Assembly (NCBI GenBank): GCA_044353165.1
Contig: JBILCM010000032.1
Coordinates: 1-25,645, forward strand
Length of the DNA stretch: 25,645 nucleotides
Direction of reading: 5' to 3'
Source of the DNA: JBILCM01 sp044353165
GTDB taxonomy: Bacteria; Bacillota; Bacilli; Paenibacillales; YIM-B00363
Shown: positions 1-8,134 of the stretch, one piece after another
How positions within the stretch are numbered: the stretch's first letter is position 1
Layout: each line of letters opens with the position of its first letter
Notes under the pieces: model-generated
Database searches by the model: none
What the model saw: the letters and a program-made list of their open reading frames with translations, nothing else
What the model was told of the DNA's origin: nothing
Translations under genes and position numbers: made by a program

Positions 1-654
1 CTTGATGCGCATTACGCAGAAGTGGCCGTGACCCAGCAGTATATGAATGAAGGAAAGCGCACGATTGAAGCCATCTACATTTTCCCACTCCTTACAGATG
101 CTCAAGTGACGGGATTTCATGCGAGGATCGGGGACAAAGAAATTCAAGGCGAGTTCCGTGAGAAGGAAGAGGCGCACCGCCAGTATCAAGAAGCGATTAA
201 GCACGGCGACACCGGGGTCTTGTTGGAGCACAAAGATTCGAATCAGTTTCAACTGTCCCTAGGCCATCTGCTGCCGGGCGAGCAAGCCTCCATCACCTTG
301 ACATACATCCAAGTGCTGACCGCCACCGACCAAGAATTGCGCTGGATTTTGCCGACCGTCATTGCGCCGCGGTACAAACCATCTCACCGCGTGATCGCCA
401 CTCCTAGAGGAGGAGCCACGTATCCGCTGAAGTTAGACATCACCTTGTCCGCCTCGGCGGGCATTAAGAAAGTGTCGTCCCCAACGCATCCGATCGAAAT
501 TTCACTTGAGCGTGGCGACTGGAGAATCAATCTGTCTCGCGATGATCATGGATTGGATCGGGATTTCGTACTGACGGCCATGCTCGAAGAGGAGGATGAG
601 AGCTCCTTCATCACGGATGGTCATCGTGGGCTCGATGCGGTGTCTCATGCGTAA
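1..654 (+). pseudogene. VIT-domain N-terminal part of a VIT–VWA protein (5' end outside window, 3' nonsense codon)
   Basis: The reading frame is open from base 1, so the true start lies upstream of the window. The translated part reads as a VIT (vault protein / inter-alpha-trypsin) domain: a beta-rich stretch with the segment YIFPLLTDAQVTGF, an IGDKEIQGEFREKEEA segment and a PGEQASITLTY segment. In this family VIT is followed by a von Willebrand A domain in the same chain. Here the frame ends at a TAA at 652–654 and then continues, same frame, into a VWA domain. I infer one ancestral gene split by a nonsense codon, since a C-to-T change (CAA to TAA) would restore it. A sequencing error or a very recent mutation is possible, because the rest of the frame is undamaged. 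The function of bacterial VIT–VWA proteins is poorly known. Confidence 0.8.
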
Positions 655-2298
655 ATCCATATTATTCCCGACTGGAGTTACTCAGGCCCAGAAGAGATCG
701 CGCCGCAACCGGTCGAATATACATTCCTCATCGATATTTCGGGGTCGATGGATGGTGAGAAGCTGACGCAAGCCAAGCGCGCCGTCGCCATCGCATTGCG
801 CAATATGGCCGAACATAGTTATTTTCAATTGATCGCTTTCGAGAGTGATGCGCATCATTATGCACCCCAACCGGTTCGTTATTCGCAACAACAATTGGTC
901 CTAGCGGATCAATGGATTCACAACTTGGATGCGATGGGTGGGACTGAAATTTATCAACCCCTTTACGATGTGTTAGAACGCAAGGACAAGAAGCAGGACT
1001 CATCGCGGGAGCGAATCATTCTCTTATTCACTGATGGTGAAGTCGGCAATGAAGACGTGATCATCCAGCTGGTGAAGAAGCATAAGCACCGCATCCGCTT
1101 ATTCCCTTTCGGGATCGATACGGCGGTGAACGCATCGTTGATCGAAAAACTGGCAGAGCATGGCAACGGTGTGCCGGAGTATGTGTATCCGGGGGAGCGC
1201 ATCGAGGATAAAGTCACCCGCCAATTTGCCCGCATCCATCAACAGGCGTTAGAACATCCCGAGTTTGTCGATGCGGTTGGCAATCCGATTGAAGTCGTCC
1301 CTGTGCTACCTGAACGTCTCTATTATGCGGATGCGTATAAGTTCTGGCTGCGTGAATCTTATGTGCATCATGTGGAATTGCGGGGTGTGCTCAATGGCAG
1401 ACCGTACCATCAAGTCATTCGCAACGGAGGTAGAGGGGACGCTCGCCTCTTGTCCCTCGCCTGGGCCAAAGCGACGATCAAGCAATGGGAAGAGCGCATC
1501 GAGACTGCGAGCCATCCGCACGAGCGTGAACAGATGTATCACGAACTCGTTGATGTGTCAGCACGTTACGGCGTGTTGTCGAGTGCAACAGCGTTATTCG
1601 CAGTGCATCGCAGGGATCGCAAGCCGGGAACGCCTATGCCAGAGACTATCATCATTCCAGTGGCCATGCCGACGGGTTGGGGGAATGACAGTGAGGATGA
1701 GGTGGTCCACATGAATATGACCCGCAACGATTCAATGTTTGAATTAGATTCTAGTGCATACATCCCTGCTGATATGGATCAAGCAGTGCAGAATCGTCAA
1801 GCGCCTCGTATGAGTGCAGTGCAGGTAACGATGTGGGATGCGGCTTCGCACCAGCAAGCGGATGGTCGGTATGGCAGCGGAACGAGGGGCGAGATCCACA
1901 CCGCCATGTTCATCATTGCGATGTTACTGCTCCCAAAACATTGGAGAACGTACAAAGTTCAAATCATCAAAGCCGCGGACAGCTTGCTGAAGACGGCGAA
2001 CGATACAGACGCGAGTCCAGCGGCCCATCCCTCGAACTTGCTTAGAGTCATCGCCTACGCGCAGTTGATTCGATTGAAAGTCATGCCATCCGCGGCGCGT
2101 CAGACCATCGAGCAACAACGGAATCGATTGACAAGCATGCTCACCCCACAAGAACAGACGGCGGTCGAACAGATGCTGCGCGGGGAACATCAGCCGTGGT
2201 TGAAGCTCGCTGGCATCGCAGGAATGACAGGCGCTCATCTCAAAACCGAAGACATCGCCACGACCTTATTCCATCAGGTGGCCCAAAGTTCTGAGTAG
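655..2298 (+). pseudogene. VWA-domain C-terminal part of the same VIT–VWA protein
   Basis: Reading on in the same frame after the TAA at 652–654 gives about 31 codons, then TFLIDISGSMDGEK, a MIDAS metal-binding motif (DxSxS). Further MIDAS elements follow: the Thr of GGTEIYQPL and the Asp of LLFTDGEVGN. The VWA fold is followed by about 300 residues of the C-terminal region usual for this family. The first ATG, at 748, lies inside the MIDAS motif (its M is the one in SGSM), so a product started there would lack the Asp and Ser ligands and the first beta strand. It has no good ribosome binding site. The C-terminal half is therefore probably not made as a working protein unless the stop is read through or is an artefact. 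The next gene starts 33 bp downstream. Confidence 0.8.
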
Positions 2299-2331
2299 AT
2301 CGTTATTTTGAGAAAATGGAGGGAAGACACC

Positions 2332-2574
2332 ATGTTTTTTCGCTCGTACCAAGGTTGGAAGTTGGAAGGAAGTCGCTCCATGCAACAACGATGCAGCCAC
2401 TGCGGCAATACGTGTGACCATATTGTGTATGTCGAGCCCAGAGGAATCCAGATCGGCGTGATCTTCAGCAAGAAACCGCTCATCGGAGCGCGCAATTATT
2501 ATCTCACCTGCTCCATCTGTGGGGATCCCGCGCAACAACTCACATATGACCAGGCGATGGCGATGAAGGAGTGA
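2332..2574 (+). CDS. small zinc-ribbon protein
   Basis: An 80-aa protein with two CxxC knuckles, CSHCGNTCDH near residue 23 and CSICGD near residue 61. This is the layout of a single zinc ribbon. I chose the ATG at 2332 because GGAGGG at 2318–2323 sits 8 bases upstream; an upstream in-frame TTG at 2308 has no such site. The next gene, 7 bp downstream, encodes a longer protein with the same Cys pattern, so the two look like a tandem duplication and a two-gene operon. The middle segment (GVIFSKKPLIGARNYYLTC) resembles that of small zinc-ribbon proteins common in Bacillota, where a short hydrophobic strand precedes the second CxxC. I do not recognise a specific function; nucleic-acid or protein binding is only a guess. 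Confidence 0.7.
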   Translation: MFFRSYQGWKLEGSRSMQQRCSHCGNTCDHIVYVEPRGIQIGVIFSKKPLIGARNYYLTCSICGDPAQQLTYDQAMAMKE

Positions 2575-2581
2575 GCGGCTC

Positions 2582-3046
2582 ATGATTATTGCAGGTTGGG
2601 GCAAGAAAGGGAAAGAAATCGCTTATTACGGTATGATGAAATGTCCAGCGTGCCGCAATCACTGCGATCACCGTCTATACGAATATTCCAATCGGGTGAC
2701 CCTCTATTTTGTCCCTGTCGCCAAGTTCAATGTCAAACATGTGCTCGTCTGTGATATCTGTGATGCGGGCAGAGAGATGGACCCTAAGAAGAAAGACGAA
2801 GTTATGCAGCAGACGCTGAACATCCCGGGGCAGGGACATTTTCACCACCTATGGAATGAACTGAAGGTGATGTATCACCAGTCGTTCGAAGACATCGCAC
2901 AGGAGCGAATCCATCCGTCAGCCATATTCGAGCATCTGGAAACGACCTTCAAGCACAGTTATAACCACCTCTTGCCCGAACGGCAGCTGGATTACGTGTA
3001 CAGCCGGTTCGTCTTATTCGTGACGGATGATGATTTACCTAAGTAA
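2582..3046 (+). CDS. zinc-ribbon protein with C-terminal extension
   Basis: A 154-aa protein. Residues 1–60 form a zinc ribbon (CPACRNHCDH, then FVPVAKFNVKHVLVCDICDAG) of the type in which the second CxxC follows a hydrophobic FxPV strand. The remaining 90 residues have no Cys and look helical, with several His and aromatic residues. AAGGAG at 2566–2571 lies 10 bases before the ATG and overlaps the end of the preceding paralogue, so the two genes are likely co-transcribed and translationally linked. It is the last gene of ordinary base composition before the AT-rich island; its stop is only 10 bp from an 11-bp direct repeat. The role is unknown. Confidence 0.7.
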   Translation: MIIAGWGKKGKEIAYYGMMKCPACRNHCDHRLYEYSNRVTLYFVPVAKFNVKHVLVCDICDAGREMDPKKKDEVMQQTLNIPGQGHFHHLWNELKVMYHQSFEDIAQERIHPSAIFEHLETTFKHSYNHLLPERQLDYVYSRFVLFVTDDDLPK

Positions 3047-3367
3047 GAATAAAGCCGCAAAAACAATCGACCCGAACGTATACTCGCTGACATACAGCTG
3101 TCACCGCACTCATGTATAATGATAAAGGAAGAAGAAGGAAAAATTATGTAATATGTTGAATAAATAACATAATCAATCTAATTTATTGAGAATTAACATA
3201 ATATAACTTCTTCTAATGTTGTTGGAGGTTTCTCCCATACTGTTAAATGATCTATTAGAGTGATACGCAATACAATTTGATTGAGCAACGCATTCGGCAG
3301 GGTTAAATGAATCAAGGACAGCTAACTTCAAAAAACTACTCAACAATTATATTGGAGATAAGACAGT
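3047..3367. other. intergenic stretch at the left edge of the AT-rich island
   Basis: No credible gene is visible. Base composition drops sharply after about 3110. There is a TATAAT at 3115–3120, but the nearest TTGACA-like hexamer (CTGACA, 3087–3092) is 22 bp away, so I do not call a promoter. AT-rich palindromic pieces occur, for example TATGTT (3152–3157) facing AACATA (3166–3171). GGAG at 3355–3358 is the ribosome binding site of the next gene. Confidence 0.5.
3057..3067 (+). repeat. left copy of 11-bp direct repeat at island edge
   Basis: GCAAAAACAAT lies 10 bp after the stop of the zinc-ribbon gene and recurs exactly at 10254–10264. The two copies bracket almost the whole AT-rich region. 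It may be an attachment core or target duplication, but it is short and A-rich, and no integrase is visible. Confidence 0.35.
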
Positions 3368-4114
3368 ATGGGAAAATCTCAAAAAGTAGAAAGGATATTA
3401 AACACTGTCAAAGAACGTATTGCGGATCATTCAGATGAGTTTCTAGTTGGACTCATTGAGATTGATAATACTTCATATTGTGAGTTGATGGATTGCGCGA
3501 GGTCTCTCATTAAAAAAGAAATTTATGTTTCGAAAGATGAGAAATCAACGATTATATCGATTGCTCTTGTTTTTTTTGCAATCAATGATTTCCAGAACGG
3601 GAAGTTCTGGAATGAATTTGCATCGAGACTAAACGTAGACGAAGATGAAGCAATGAAAGTTGGAAAAAATTCATTCGAAGATTTCTGTGAAAAGAATGGT
3701 TTATATTTTCACATAGGCAATAAGAACAAAGGCTTCGTAACCTCTATTCTTACCCATGCAATTCTTCCGAATGCAAGTATGATAAAGTTTTTTGAGTTCC
3801 TGCATGACGTGTACTATCGAGACTTGGAAGAAGATTATATTGATAAAGAAGTAGAAGATCTCATTCAATATATGTGTCAACTATTTACAAAGCACCTAGA
3901 AGATGATGACATTAGTCTGATTGTTCAAGGATCCAAATTAACAATTGCTAACCAACAGTTACCTAAGGCATTCCGTATTGCTTTTGTTAAAGTTGTGAAT
4001 GATTGCTCTGACCGAGAGGTCGGAGTTTTGTCATCCCTTAAAATAGAACATATATTTGTATTGCAATATAAAAGATACGTTCAGGGTGATGTTCATTCAT
4101 GGAGAAATACGTAA
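3368..4114 (+). CDS. hypothetical protein, AT-rich island; possibly the front part of a longer protein
   Basis: A 248-aa acidic, mostly helical-looking soluble protein with no signal peptide or membrane segment. The ATG has GGAG at 3355–3358, 9 bases upstream. I cannot assign a domain. The central part (SILTHAILPNASMIKFFEFL, followed by a DVYYRDLEEDYID-like segment) reminds me, from memory only, of the N-terminal region of much longer hypothetical proteins found in accessory islands of Bacillota. If so, this gene is a truncated version that ends soon after KYRYV-like residues and is followed by about 450 bp of non-coding AT-rich DNA. Lying directly beside a restriction-modification module, it may have a defence role, but nothing in the sequence proves that. 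Confidence 0.65.
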   Translation: MGKSQKVERILNTVKERIADHSDEFLVGLIEIDNTSYCELMDCARSLIKKEIYVSKDEKSTIISIALVFFAINDFQNGKFWNEFASRLNVDEDEAMKVGKNSFEDFCEKNGLYFHIGNKNKGFVTSILTHAILPNASMIKFFEFLHDVYYRDLEEDYIDKEVEDLIQYMCQLFTKHLEDDDISLIVQGSKLTIANQQLPKAFRIAFVKVVNDCSDREVGVLSSLKIEHIFVLQYKRYVQGDVHSWRNT

Positions 4115-4568
4115 GGAGACGATTTGTAACATTAAGATCGCACCCCACCGATTAAATATCTCTTCCTCATGGGAATATATATTATGAAATTGTAGAAAAT
4201 AAACATTAAAAACCAGCCAAAATCCAACCCCGACCACAAAGACGACCTAATAAACTCGTTCCTCTTTTCATTTTAACTGTGAAATTAATCGACTAAGTTA
4301 CAATTAAATCTGAATAATTCAGTCAAAATAAACCTCTTTTTTGAAAAAAAGCTGAGTTGACAGGCCGAAATTTTAAATATATGAGATATGTAATCAATAA
4401 CCAAACTTCTGTTTAAACCACGAATTTTCAAAATTAAGTCAACCAATAGATTGATTATACAGCTTAAAAAACATAACTTTAAATTTTATAAACGAATTAA
4501 TTGAGGAAAGCACGTTTGTGTCATGCAATTTAAAAAGGAGGTGTATATTCAACACGTCCTTCGAGTGA
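4115..4568. other. non-coding AT-rich stretch with an orphan ribosome binding site
   Basis: No open frame of note on either strand. At 4531–4542 the plus strand reads AAAAAGGAGGTG, a textbook Shine–Dalgarno, yet no ATG, GTG or TTG opens a frame at a suitable distance: the DNA runs within 30 bases into the 3' end of the convergent methyltransferase gene. An ATT at 4546 would give only 12 codons. A TTGACA occurs at 4357–4362 without a convincing -10. I read this as the left scar of a gene whose body was replaced when the restriction-modification module came in. Confidence 0.4.
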
Positions 4569-5603
4569 CTAAATATATGATGTAAATTCACTTTGTTTCA
4601 AATTAATTTGACTAAGGCATTTAGCCACTGAGTTTGCAACGTGCCATCCCAATACAGGTGGAACCGCATTTCCTACCTGCTTATACGATGCTGTTGCTGA
4701 ACCCTTAAACTCGAAATAATCTGGAAAAGTTTGTATCCTTGCACACTCTCTGACGGATAATCTTCTCCAGTAAAGCATGTTATCTGGATCTGAAGAGTTA
4801 GTACTTCTGTAATGAGCTTCAATATTACCATGGTGTTCAGCTCTTATGGTTACAGATGGTTGATCAGCTTTTATTTGAGTGTTACCTTGCATTCTTTTTC
4901 CAGGGTAAAATTTTGCCCTTGAAATCTGAGAGTGATTAAATATCGGAGGATCATTTTCTCGCCCCCACAAATCATCAATCGCTTCTTCCGCTGTCATCCA
5001 GTTATTTAGGTGTGTTGGCAAAGGTGCTTTAAAATTTACATTTAAGTCGGAACGAATCCCTACAATGAAAACCCTTTTTCTTAATTGTGGAACCCCATAA
5101 TCAGGGGCATGCAATAAATGATGAGTTACATTATAGCGAATAGTCTCGCTCTCTATTCGCATCTCAGAGAAGTCATCCTTGATAGTTTGCAGTATTAATC
5201 CATTTTCCATGTTGACAAGACCTTCAACATTTTCAGCCACAAAAATAAGTGGTTTTATATGCTCAATAACACTTTTCATCTCAAGGTACAACCTGCCACG
5301 TTTAACAGAAGTACCTTGCCTCTTTCCAGCCACACTAAAATCTTGGCAAGGAAAACCACCAATAACGATATCTGCATCTGGAATCTTTTTTTTATCAAGC
5401 AAGGAAATATCACCTTCATATATATGATCTCCCAAATTGTGCCTGTATGTTTGGCATGCCTCATTAAAGAAATCGTTTGACCATATAATATTAAAAGGAT
5501 GTTTTTCATAGTGTTTATCAAATATCTCAAATCCACCAGTAAAACCTAGATCGAGCCCACCACATCCGCTGAACAAGGAGACAACTCTATAAGTTTTTCC
5601 CAT
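4569..5603 (-). CDS. type II C5-cytosine DNA methyltransferase
   Basis: A 344-aa protein with the full C5-MTase motif set in order: I FSGCGGLDLGF (residues 11–21, SAM binding), IV GGFPCQDFS with catalytic Cys86, VI ENVEG (124–128), VIII QLRKRVFIVG, IX RRLSVRECARIQTFP and X YKQVGNAVPP. It transfers methyl from SAM to C5 of cytosine and protects host DNA from the neighbouring endonuclease. The variable target-recognition region between VIII and IX is short; the segment SVTIRAEHHGNIEAHY there reminds me of GGNCC-type enzymes, but this is recollection and specificity is not established. The gene is divergent from a controller–endonuclease pair, the common M/C–R layout. A good promoter lies at 5691–5719 on minus, with a leader of about 80 nt and a weak GGGTG site before the ATG. 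Confidence 0.95.
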   Translation of the reverse strand: MGKTYRVVSLFSGCGGLDLGFTGGFEIFDKHYEKHPFNIIWSNDFFNEACQTYRHNLGDHIYEGDISLLDKKKIPDADIVIGGFPCQDFSVAGKRQGTSVKRGRLYLEMKSVIEHIKPLIFVAENVEGLVNMENGLILQTIKDDFSEMRIESETIRYNVTHHLLHAPDYGVPQLRKRVFIVGIRSDLNVNFKAPLPTHLNNWMTAEEAIDDLWGRENDPPIFNHSQISRAKFYPGKRMQGNTQIKADQPSVTIRAEHHGNIEAHYRSTNSSDPDNMLYWRRLSVRECARIQTFPDYFEFKGSATASYKQVGNAVPPVLGWHVANSVAKCLSQINLKQSEFTSYI

Positions 5604-5690
5604 TTTTCACCCGTTAATATTTAAGTTTTTATTTTTGTATTGTATCATTGAGTTATCTTTATTTAAACAATGATTGTCCAGTATAAATAA

Positions 5691-5719
5691 ATTATATAAC
5701 TTCTGGAGTTAAATTTCAA
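5691..5719 (-). promoter_or_regulatory. sigma-A promoter of the methyltransferase gene
   Basis: On the minus strand TTGAAA (5719–5714), 17 bp, TATAAT (5696–5691). This nearly matches the vegetative consensus and predicts a transcript start near 5684, about 80 nt before the ATG. Confidence 0.6.
5697..5711. promoter_or_regulatory. candidate controller operator (C-box-like inverted repeat)
   Basis: TAACT-TCTGG-AGTTA is a perfect 5-bp inverted repeat with a 5-bp centre. It fills the spacer between the -35 and -10 of the methyltransferase promoter and lies 28 bp upstream of the HTH gene's ATG. A further AGTTA half site is at 5651–5655. I infer binding by the adjacent HTH protein; no binding data are implied. 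Confidence 0.4.
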
Positions 5720-5739
5720 TAGGGAATGTGAATTTCTCC

Positions 5740-5976
5740 ATGATAAAGTTTAAATTAAACGAATTATTACATGAATTAAATATCACAAAAAACAAATTTT
5801 CAGTTCTTTCGAAAATAAGGCCTAACACAATTAATGATATGTGTAATGGAAGCACGAGAAGGCTAGAAGTAGATACTCTAGATGCAATACTTGAATGCCT
5901 AAACCAATTAAGTGACAGAGAGATAACGATGTTGGATCTTATAGAGTACAAGGAGAATAAATATGAGCCTAACTAA
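5740..5976 (+). CDS. XRE-family HTH controller of the restriction-modification system
   Basis: A 78-aa helix-turn-helix protein (KLNELLHELNITKNKFSV..KIRPNTINDMCNGSTRRLEVDTL) of the small Cro/CI type, close in pattern to the HTH_26/YozG group. I prefer the ATG at 5740, which gives the usual MIKFKL start; a GTG at 5728 would add four residues. Neither has a convincing ribosome binding site, so the message may be nearly leaderless. The gene overlaps the endonuclease start by 14 bp, and the endonuclease's AAGGAG lies inside it, so translation is coupled. In known type II systems such C proteins delay endonuclease synthesis and tune methyltransferase expression. The inverted repeat at 5697–5711 would fit as its operator. 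Confidence 0.8.
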   Translation: MIKFKLNELLHELNITKNKFSVLSKIRPNTINDMCNGSTRRLEVDTLDAILECLNQLSDREITMLDLIEYKENKYEPN

Positions 5977-7018
5977 CAGCCAAGTGATTAGTTTATTGGA
6001 AGGAACTAAAAAAAAAATTGAAAGTGAATCATTGGAGGTAAAGACTGGAGAAGCATTTGAAGATCATGTTTTTATTACTATGGAGAATATAGCCTTAAAT
6101 ATGGGTATTAAAAATATACGCCAAACTGGAAAGCAAAGTTTTCCTGATATTGTAATAGGAAGTTATGGGGTTGAAGTTAAATTTTCAACTTCGAACAAAT
6201 GGGATTCCACCGGGAATAGTATTTTCGAAGGAACCTATCAAGAAGAAGTGACTGGGGATATATTTGTGTTTTTTGGAAAGTCTATCGGTAAAGGAAGAAT
6301 CTCAATTAGATATGACAATTATGAAAATTGCTTATCTGATGTTAAGGTTACTCACTCACCAAGATTTTTTATTAATATGGATCAAAAACAAGAAAAATCA
6401 ATTTTCAGTCAATTGGGCATTAGATACAGTGAATACAGGAAATTAACTGAAATTGAAAAAGCGGGGCTTATTAAGAAATATCTTAAAAGCAAGTTAACTG
6501 CTGGAGAAAAGGTGTGGTGGATGGATGATGAAACAATCCCCGTTGTTAGAGAGTATCGTAATTTAAGCGTTCAAAAGAAGAAATTCATAACATCGGAATT
6601 GTTTGTTCTTTTCCCTGAATTATTGTCAGATTCCACAACAAAATATTTCGGGGCGTCTGTTTATCTTATGACGGACCACCAATTGATAAATTCATCATTA
6701 AGAGATACTTTCAGCGCAGGAGGAAAAGTTGCCTTTAGAATTAACGGTGAGTTGGTACAAGGAGTATCAAAAATATACAAACATTTATTTGAGCTTGCAC
6801 CTCAAATAAAATCATATATAGATCAAGCAGATATCGAAACATTAAAAGAAAACTGGCTAGAGCACAGTATAGTTAAGGAAGCTCAAATAATATCTGATCG
6901 GCAATCAACATGGAAGATGCTTATTAACCATTATGGGAAAAACTTGCCTGATGGAGTCAGGGCGTCTTTGTTCTACGAAGGTGGTCTGGGATTGAAGAAT
7001 GTTAGGGTGAAATGTTAA
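5963..7018 (+). CDS. type II restriction endonuclease (PD-(D/E)xK fold)
   Basis: A 351-aa protein with TGKQSFPDIVIGSYGVEVKF at residues 55–74. Asp62, Glu71 and Lys73 form the PD-x(8)-ExK catalytic signature of restriction-type nucleases, and Glu33 in an upstream helix (TGEAFEDHVF) is a typical extra ligand. ATG at 5963 with AAGGAG 7 bases upstream, inside the controller gene. Context (divergent C5 methyltransferase, coupled controller) makes restriction endonuclease the natural call. I do not recognise the subfamily or the recognition site. The remaining 270 residues are helical-looking and probably include target recognition. The gene looks complete, so the system may be active. Confidence 0.85.
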   Translation: MSLTNSQVISLLEGTKKKIESESLEVKTGEAFEDHVFITMENIALNMGIKNIRQTGKQSFPDIVIGSYGVEVKFSTSNKWDSTGNSIFEGTYQEEVTGDIFVFFGKSIGKGRISIRYDNYENCLSDVKVTHSPRFFINMDQKQEKSIFSQLGIRYSEYRKLTEIEKAGLIKKYLKSKLTAGEKVWWMDDETIPVVREYRNLSVQKKKFITSELFVLFPELLSDSTTKYFGASVYLMTDHQLINSSLRDTFSAGGKVAFRINGELVQGVSKIYKHLFELAPQIKSYIDQADIETLKENWLEHSIVKEAQIISDRQSTWKMLINHYGKNLPDGVRASLFYEGGLGLKNVRVKC

Positions 7019-7054
7019 TATTCTCTGCTTCTTCGATTTCAATATGGCTAATAA

Positions 7055-7398
7055 TTATTTAATAGTATTTTTAAAGTTCTCATCGATGTGATGTTTCCAC
7101 ATACGAAGTAAACACCATCTCTCCTCACTGTAAAATTGGGTCACCACCATATCTTTGTCTTTGTTTATTCGGATATTTTTGATCCAATAGTCAACGTGAG
7201 ATTAAGGTATTCGGACATGATGTTAACTTCCATGCGAAAAAAACGATTTGACAAAAATAAAAGCTTTTTATTCTTTAACAGAAACATCAGCCAATATGTA
7301 AAGTCTCGTATCATATCTACGAAATCTGAAACCTTGATTAAAGAACTTTTAGTTACTCTATCTTCAAGTTTTGTGTGTTTGAACTTTACTATTTTCAT
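7055..7398 (-). pseudogene. vsr: relic of a Vsr-type very-short-patch repair endonuclease
   Basis: Translation on minus from 7398 begins KFKHTKLEDRVTKSS, like the SKNTKLE..V.K.L start of Vsr. After a frameshift near 7335–7345 the frame reads NQGFRFRRYDTRL, KAFIFV, then an FWHG-like FFSHG, HHVRIP, SHVDYWIKNIRINKDKD, and ends WCLLRMWKHHIDENF. These follow the Vsr order GFRFR – PDI – KAVIFV – GCFWHGC – HH..PK – YW..KI..N..RD – GW.VLR.WEHEI. In-frame TAA codons lie at 7268–7270, 7223–7225 and 7202–7204; the last replaces the expected Lys. The gene is therefore dead. Vsr nicks at T:G mismatches made by deamination of 5-methylcytosine and is often coded beside C5 methyltransferases, which fits this site. 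Both overlapping open frames here (7136–7456 plus, 7165–7446 minus) are by-products of the decay. Confidence 0.75.
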
Positions 7399-7435
7399 CG
7401 TTTTAAAACGTATTCTTTTGATACCTTGTAAATCT

Positions 7436-8077
7436 TTATTCACCACACATTGTTAATAATTTGATTTTCAAAGATTTTCTTAATTTTTTTTTAACTCTTG
7501 TTAGGGCATTATCAATTGATTTGGTGGACGTACCCAGTTGATTTGAAATTTCGCTATAAGCTCTTTCGCATAGAAAGAGTTGAAATACTTGTTTTTCAAA
7601 GTTAGTGAGCGTATTATCAATAATTTCATGCGCTTTTTGGTAATTTTCATTATTTATAAAAGCTTTTTCTGGGTTGTAATTATCAGAAGCGGCGATCATG
7701 TTGATCATGGGTTTATCTTCAATTATTAGATCGTACAACATATAACTATTATTATGAATCATTTGTTTGTTAGCATTATTCGATCTTACGATCTGCAGTA
7801 TACTTCTTTTAATACATAACTTGGCGAGAGCGTTAAAGTTACCCCCTTTAAATGGATCAAAAGCCTGTGTTGCTTTGAACAATCCAATCAACCCTTCTTG
7901 ATATAAATCATCTTGCTCCCAACCTATTAAGAAAAACCGAGAAGCAATGCTTTTTATCGCAGGCGAGTATATATAAACTAACTGATTAAATGATTCATTA
8001 TTACCTTTTTTAATATCTAAAATCAAATTAATCAAATCATCGTGTTCATGTATGTTTTTAGCAAGCAATTGCGGCAT
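7436..8077 (-). CDS. SigH-like sigma-70 family sigma factor
   Basis: A protein of about 213 aa. Region 2 reads YSPAIKSIASRFFLIGWEQDDLYQEGLIGLF, with the DDLYQEG core-binding motif. Region 4 reads FEKQVFQLFLCERAYSEISNQLGTSTKSIDNALTRVKKKL, a helix-turn-helix for the -35 element. The pattern, including FNALAKLCIKRSILQIVRS and PEKAFINNENY, closely follows the sporulation/transition factor SigH, but the low-GC setting suggests an accessory paralogue rather than the housekeeping copy. I chose ATG 8077 (MPQLLAK; GGTGGTG a few bases upstream); a GTG at 8134 would add 19 residues, with AAGGA 13 bases before it. No anti-sigma gene is visible. What it transcribes is unknown. Confidence 0.85.
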   Translation of the reverse strand: MPQLLAKNIHEHDDLINLILDIKKGNNESFNQLVYIYSPAIKSIASRFFLIGWEQDDLYQEGLIGLFKATQAFDPFKGGNFNALAKLCIKRSILQIVRSNNANKQMIHNNSYMLYDLIIEDKPMINMIAASDNYNPEKAFINNENYQKAHEIIDNTLTNFEKQVFQLFLCERAYSEISNQLGTSTKSIDNALTRVKKKLRKSLKIKLLTMCGE

Positions 8078-8134
8078 TTTGAACGCACCACCAATCTTAA
8101 AGACGTATTTCAGAGTGAATTTATAATTCGACAC

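Noticed and set aside
3087..3120. Promoter CTGACA…TATAAT
   Set aside because: Spacer of 22 bp is too long and there is no TGn extension.
7136..7456. 106-aa plus-strand and 93-aa minus-strand open frames (7165–7446)
   Set aside because: Both cover the vsr relic; motif-bearing codons lie in two shifted frames with stops, so the open frames are accidental.
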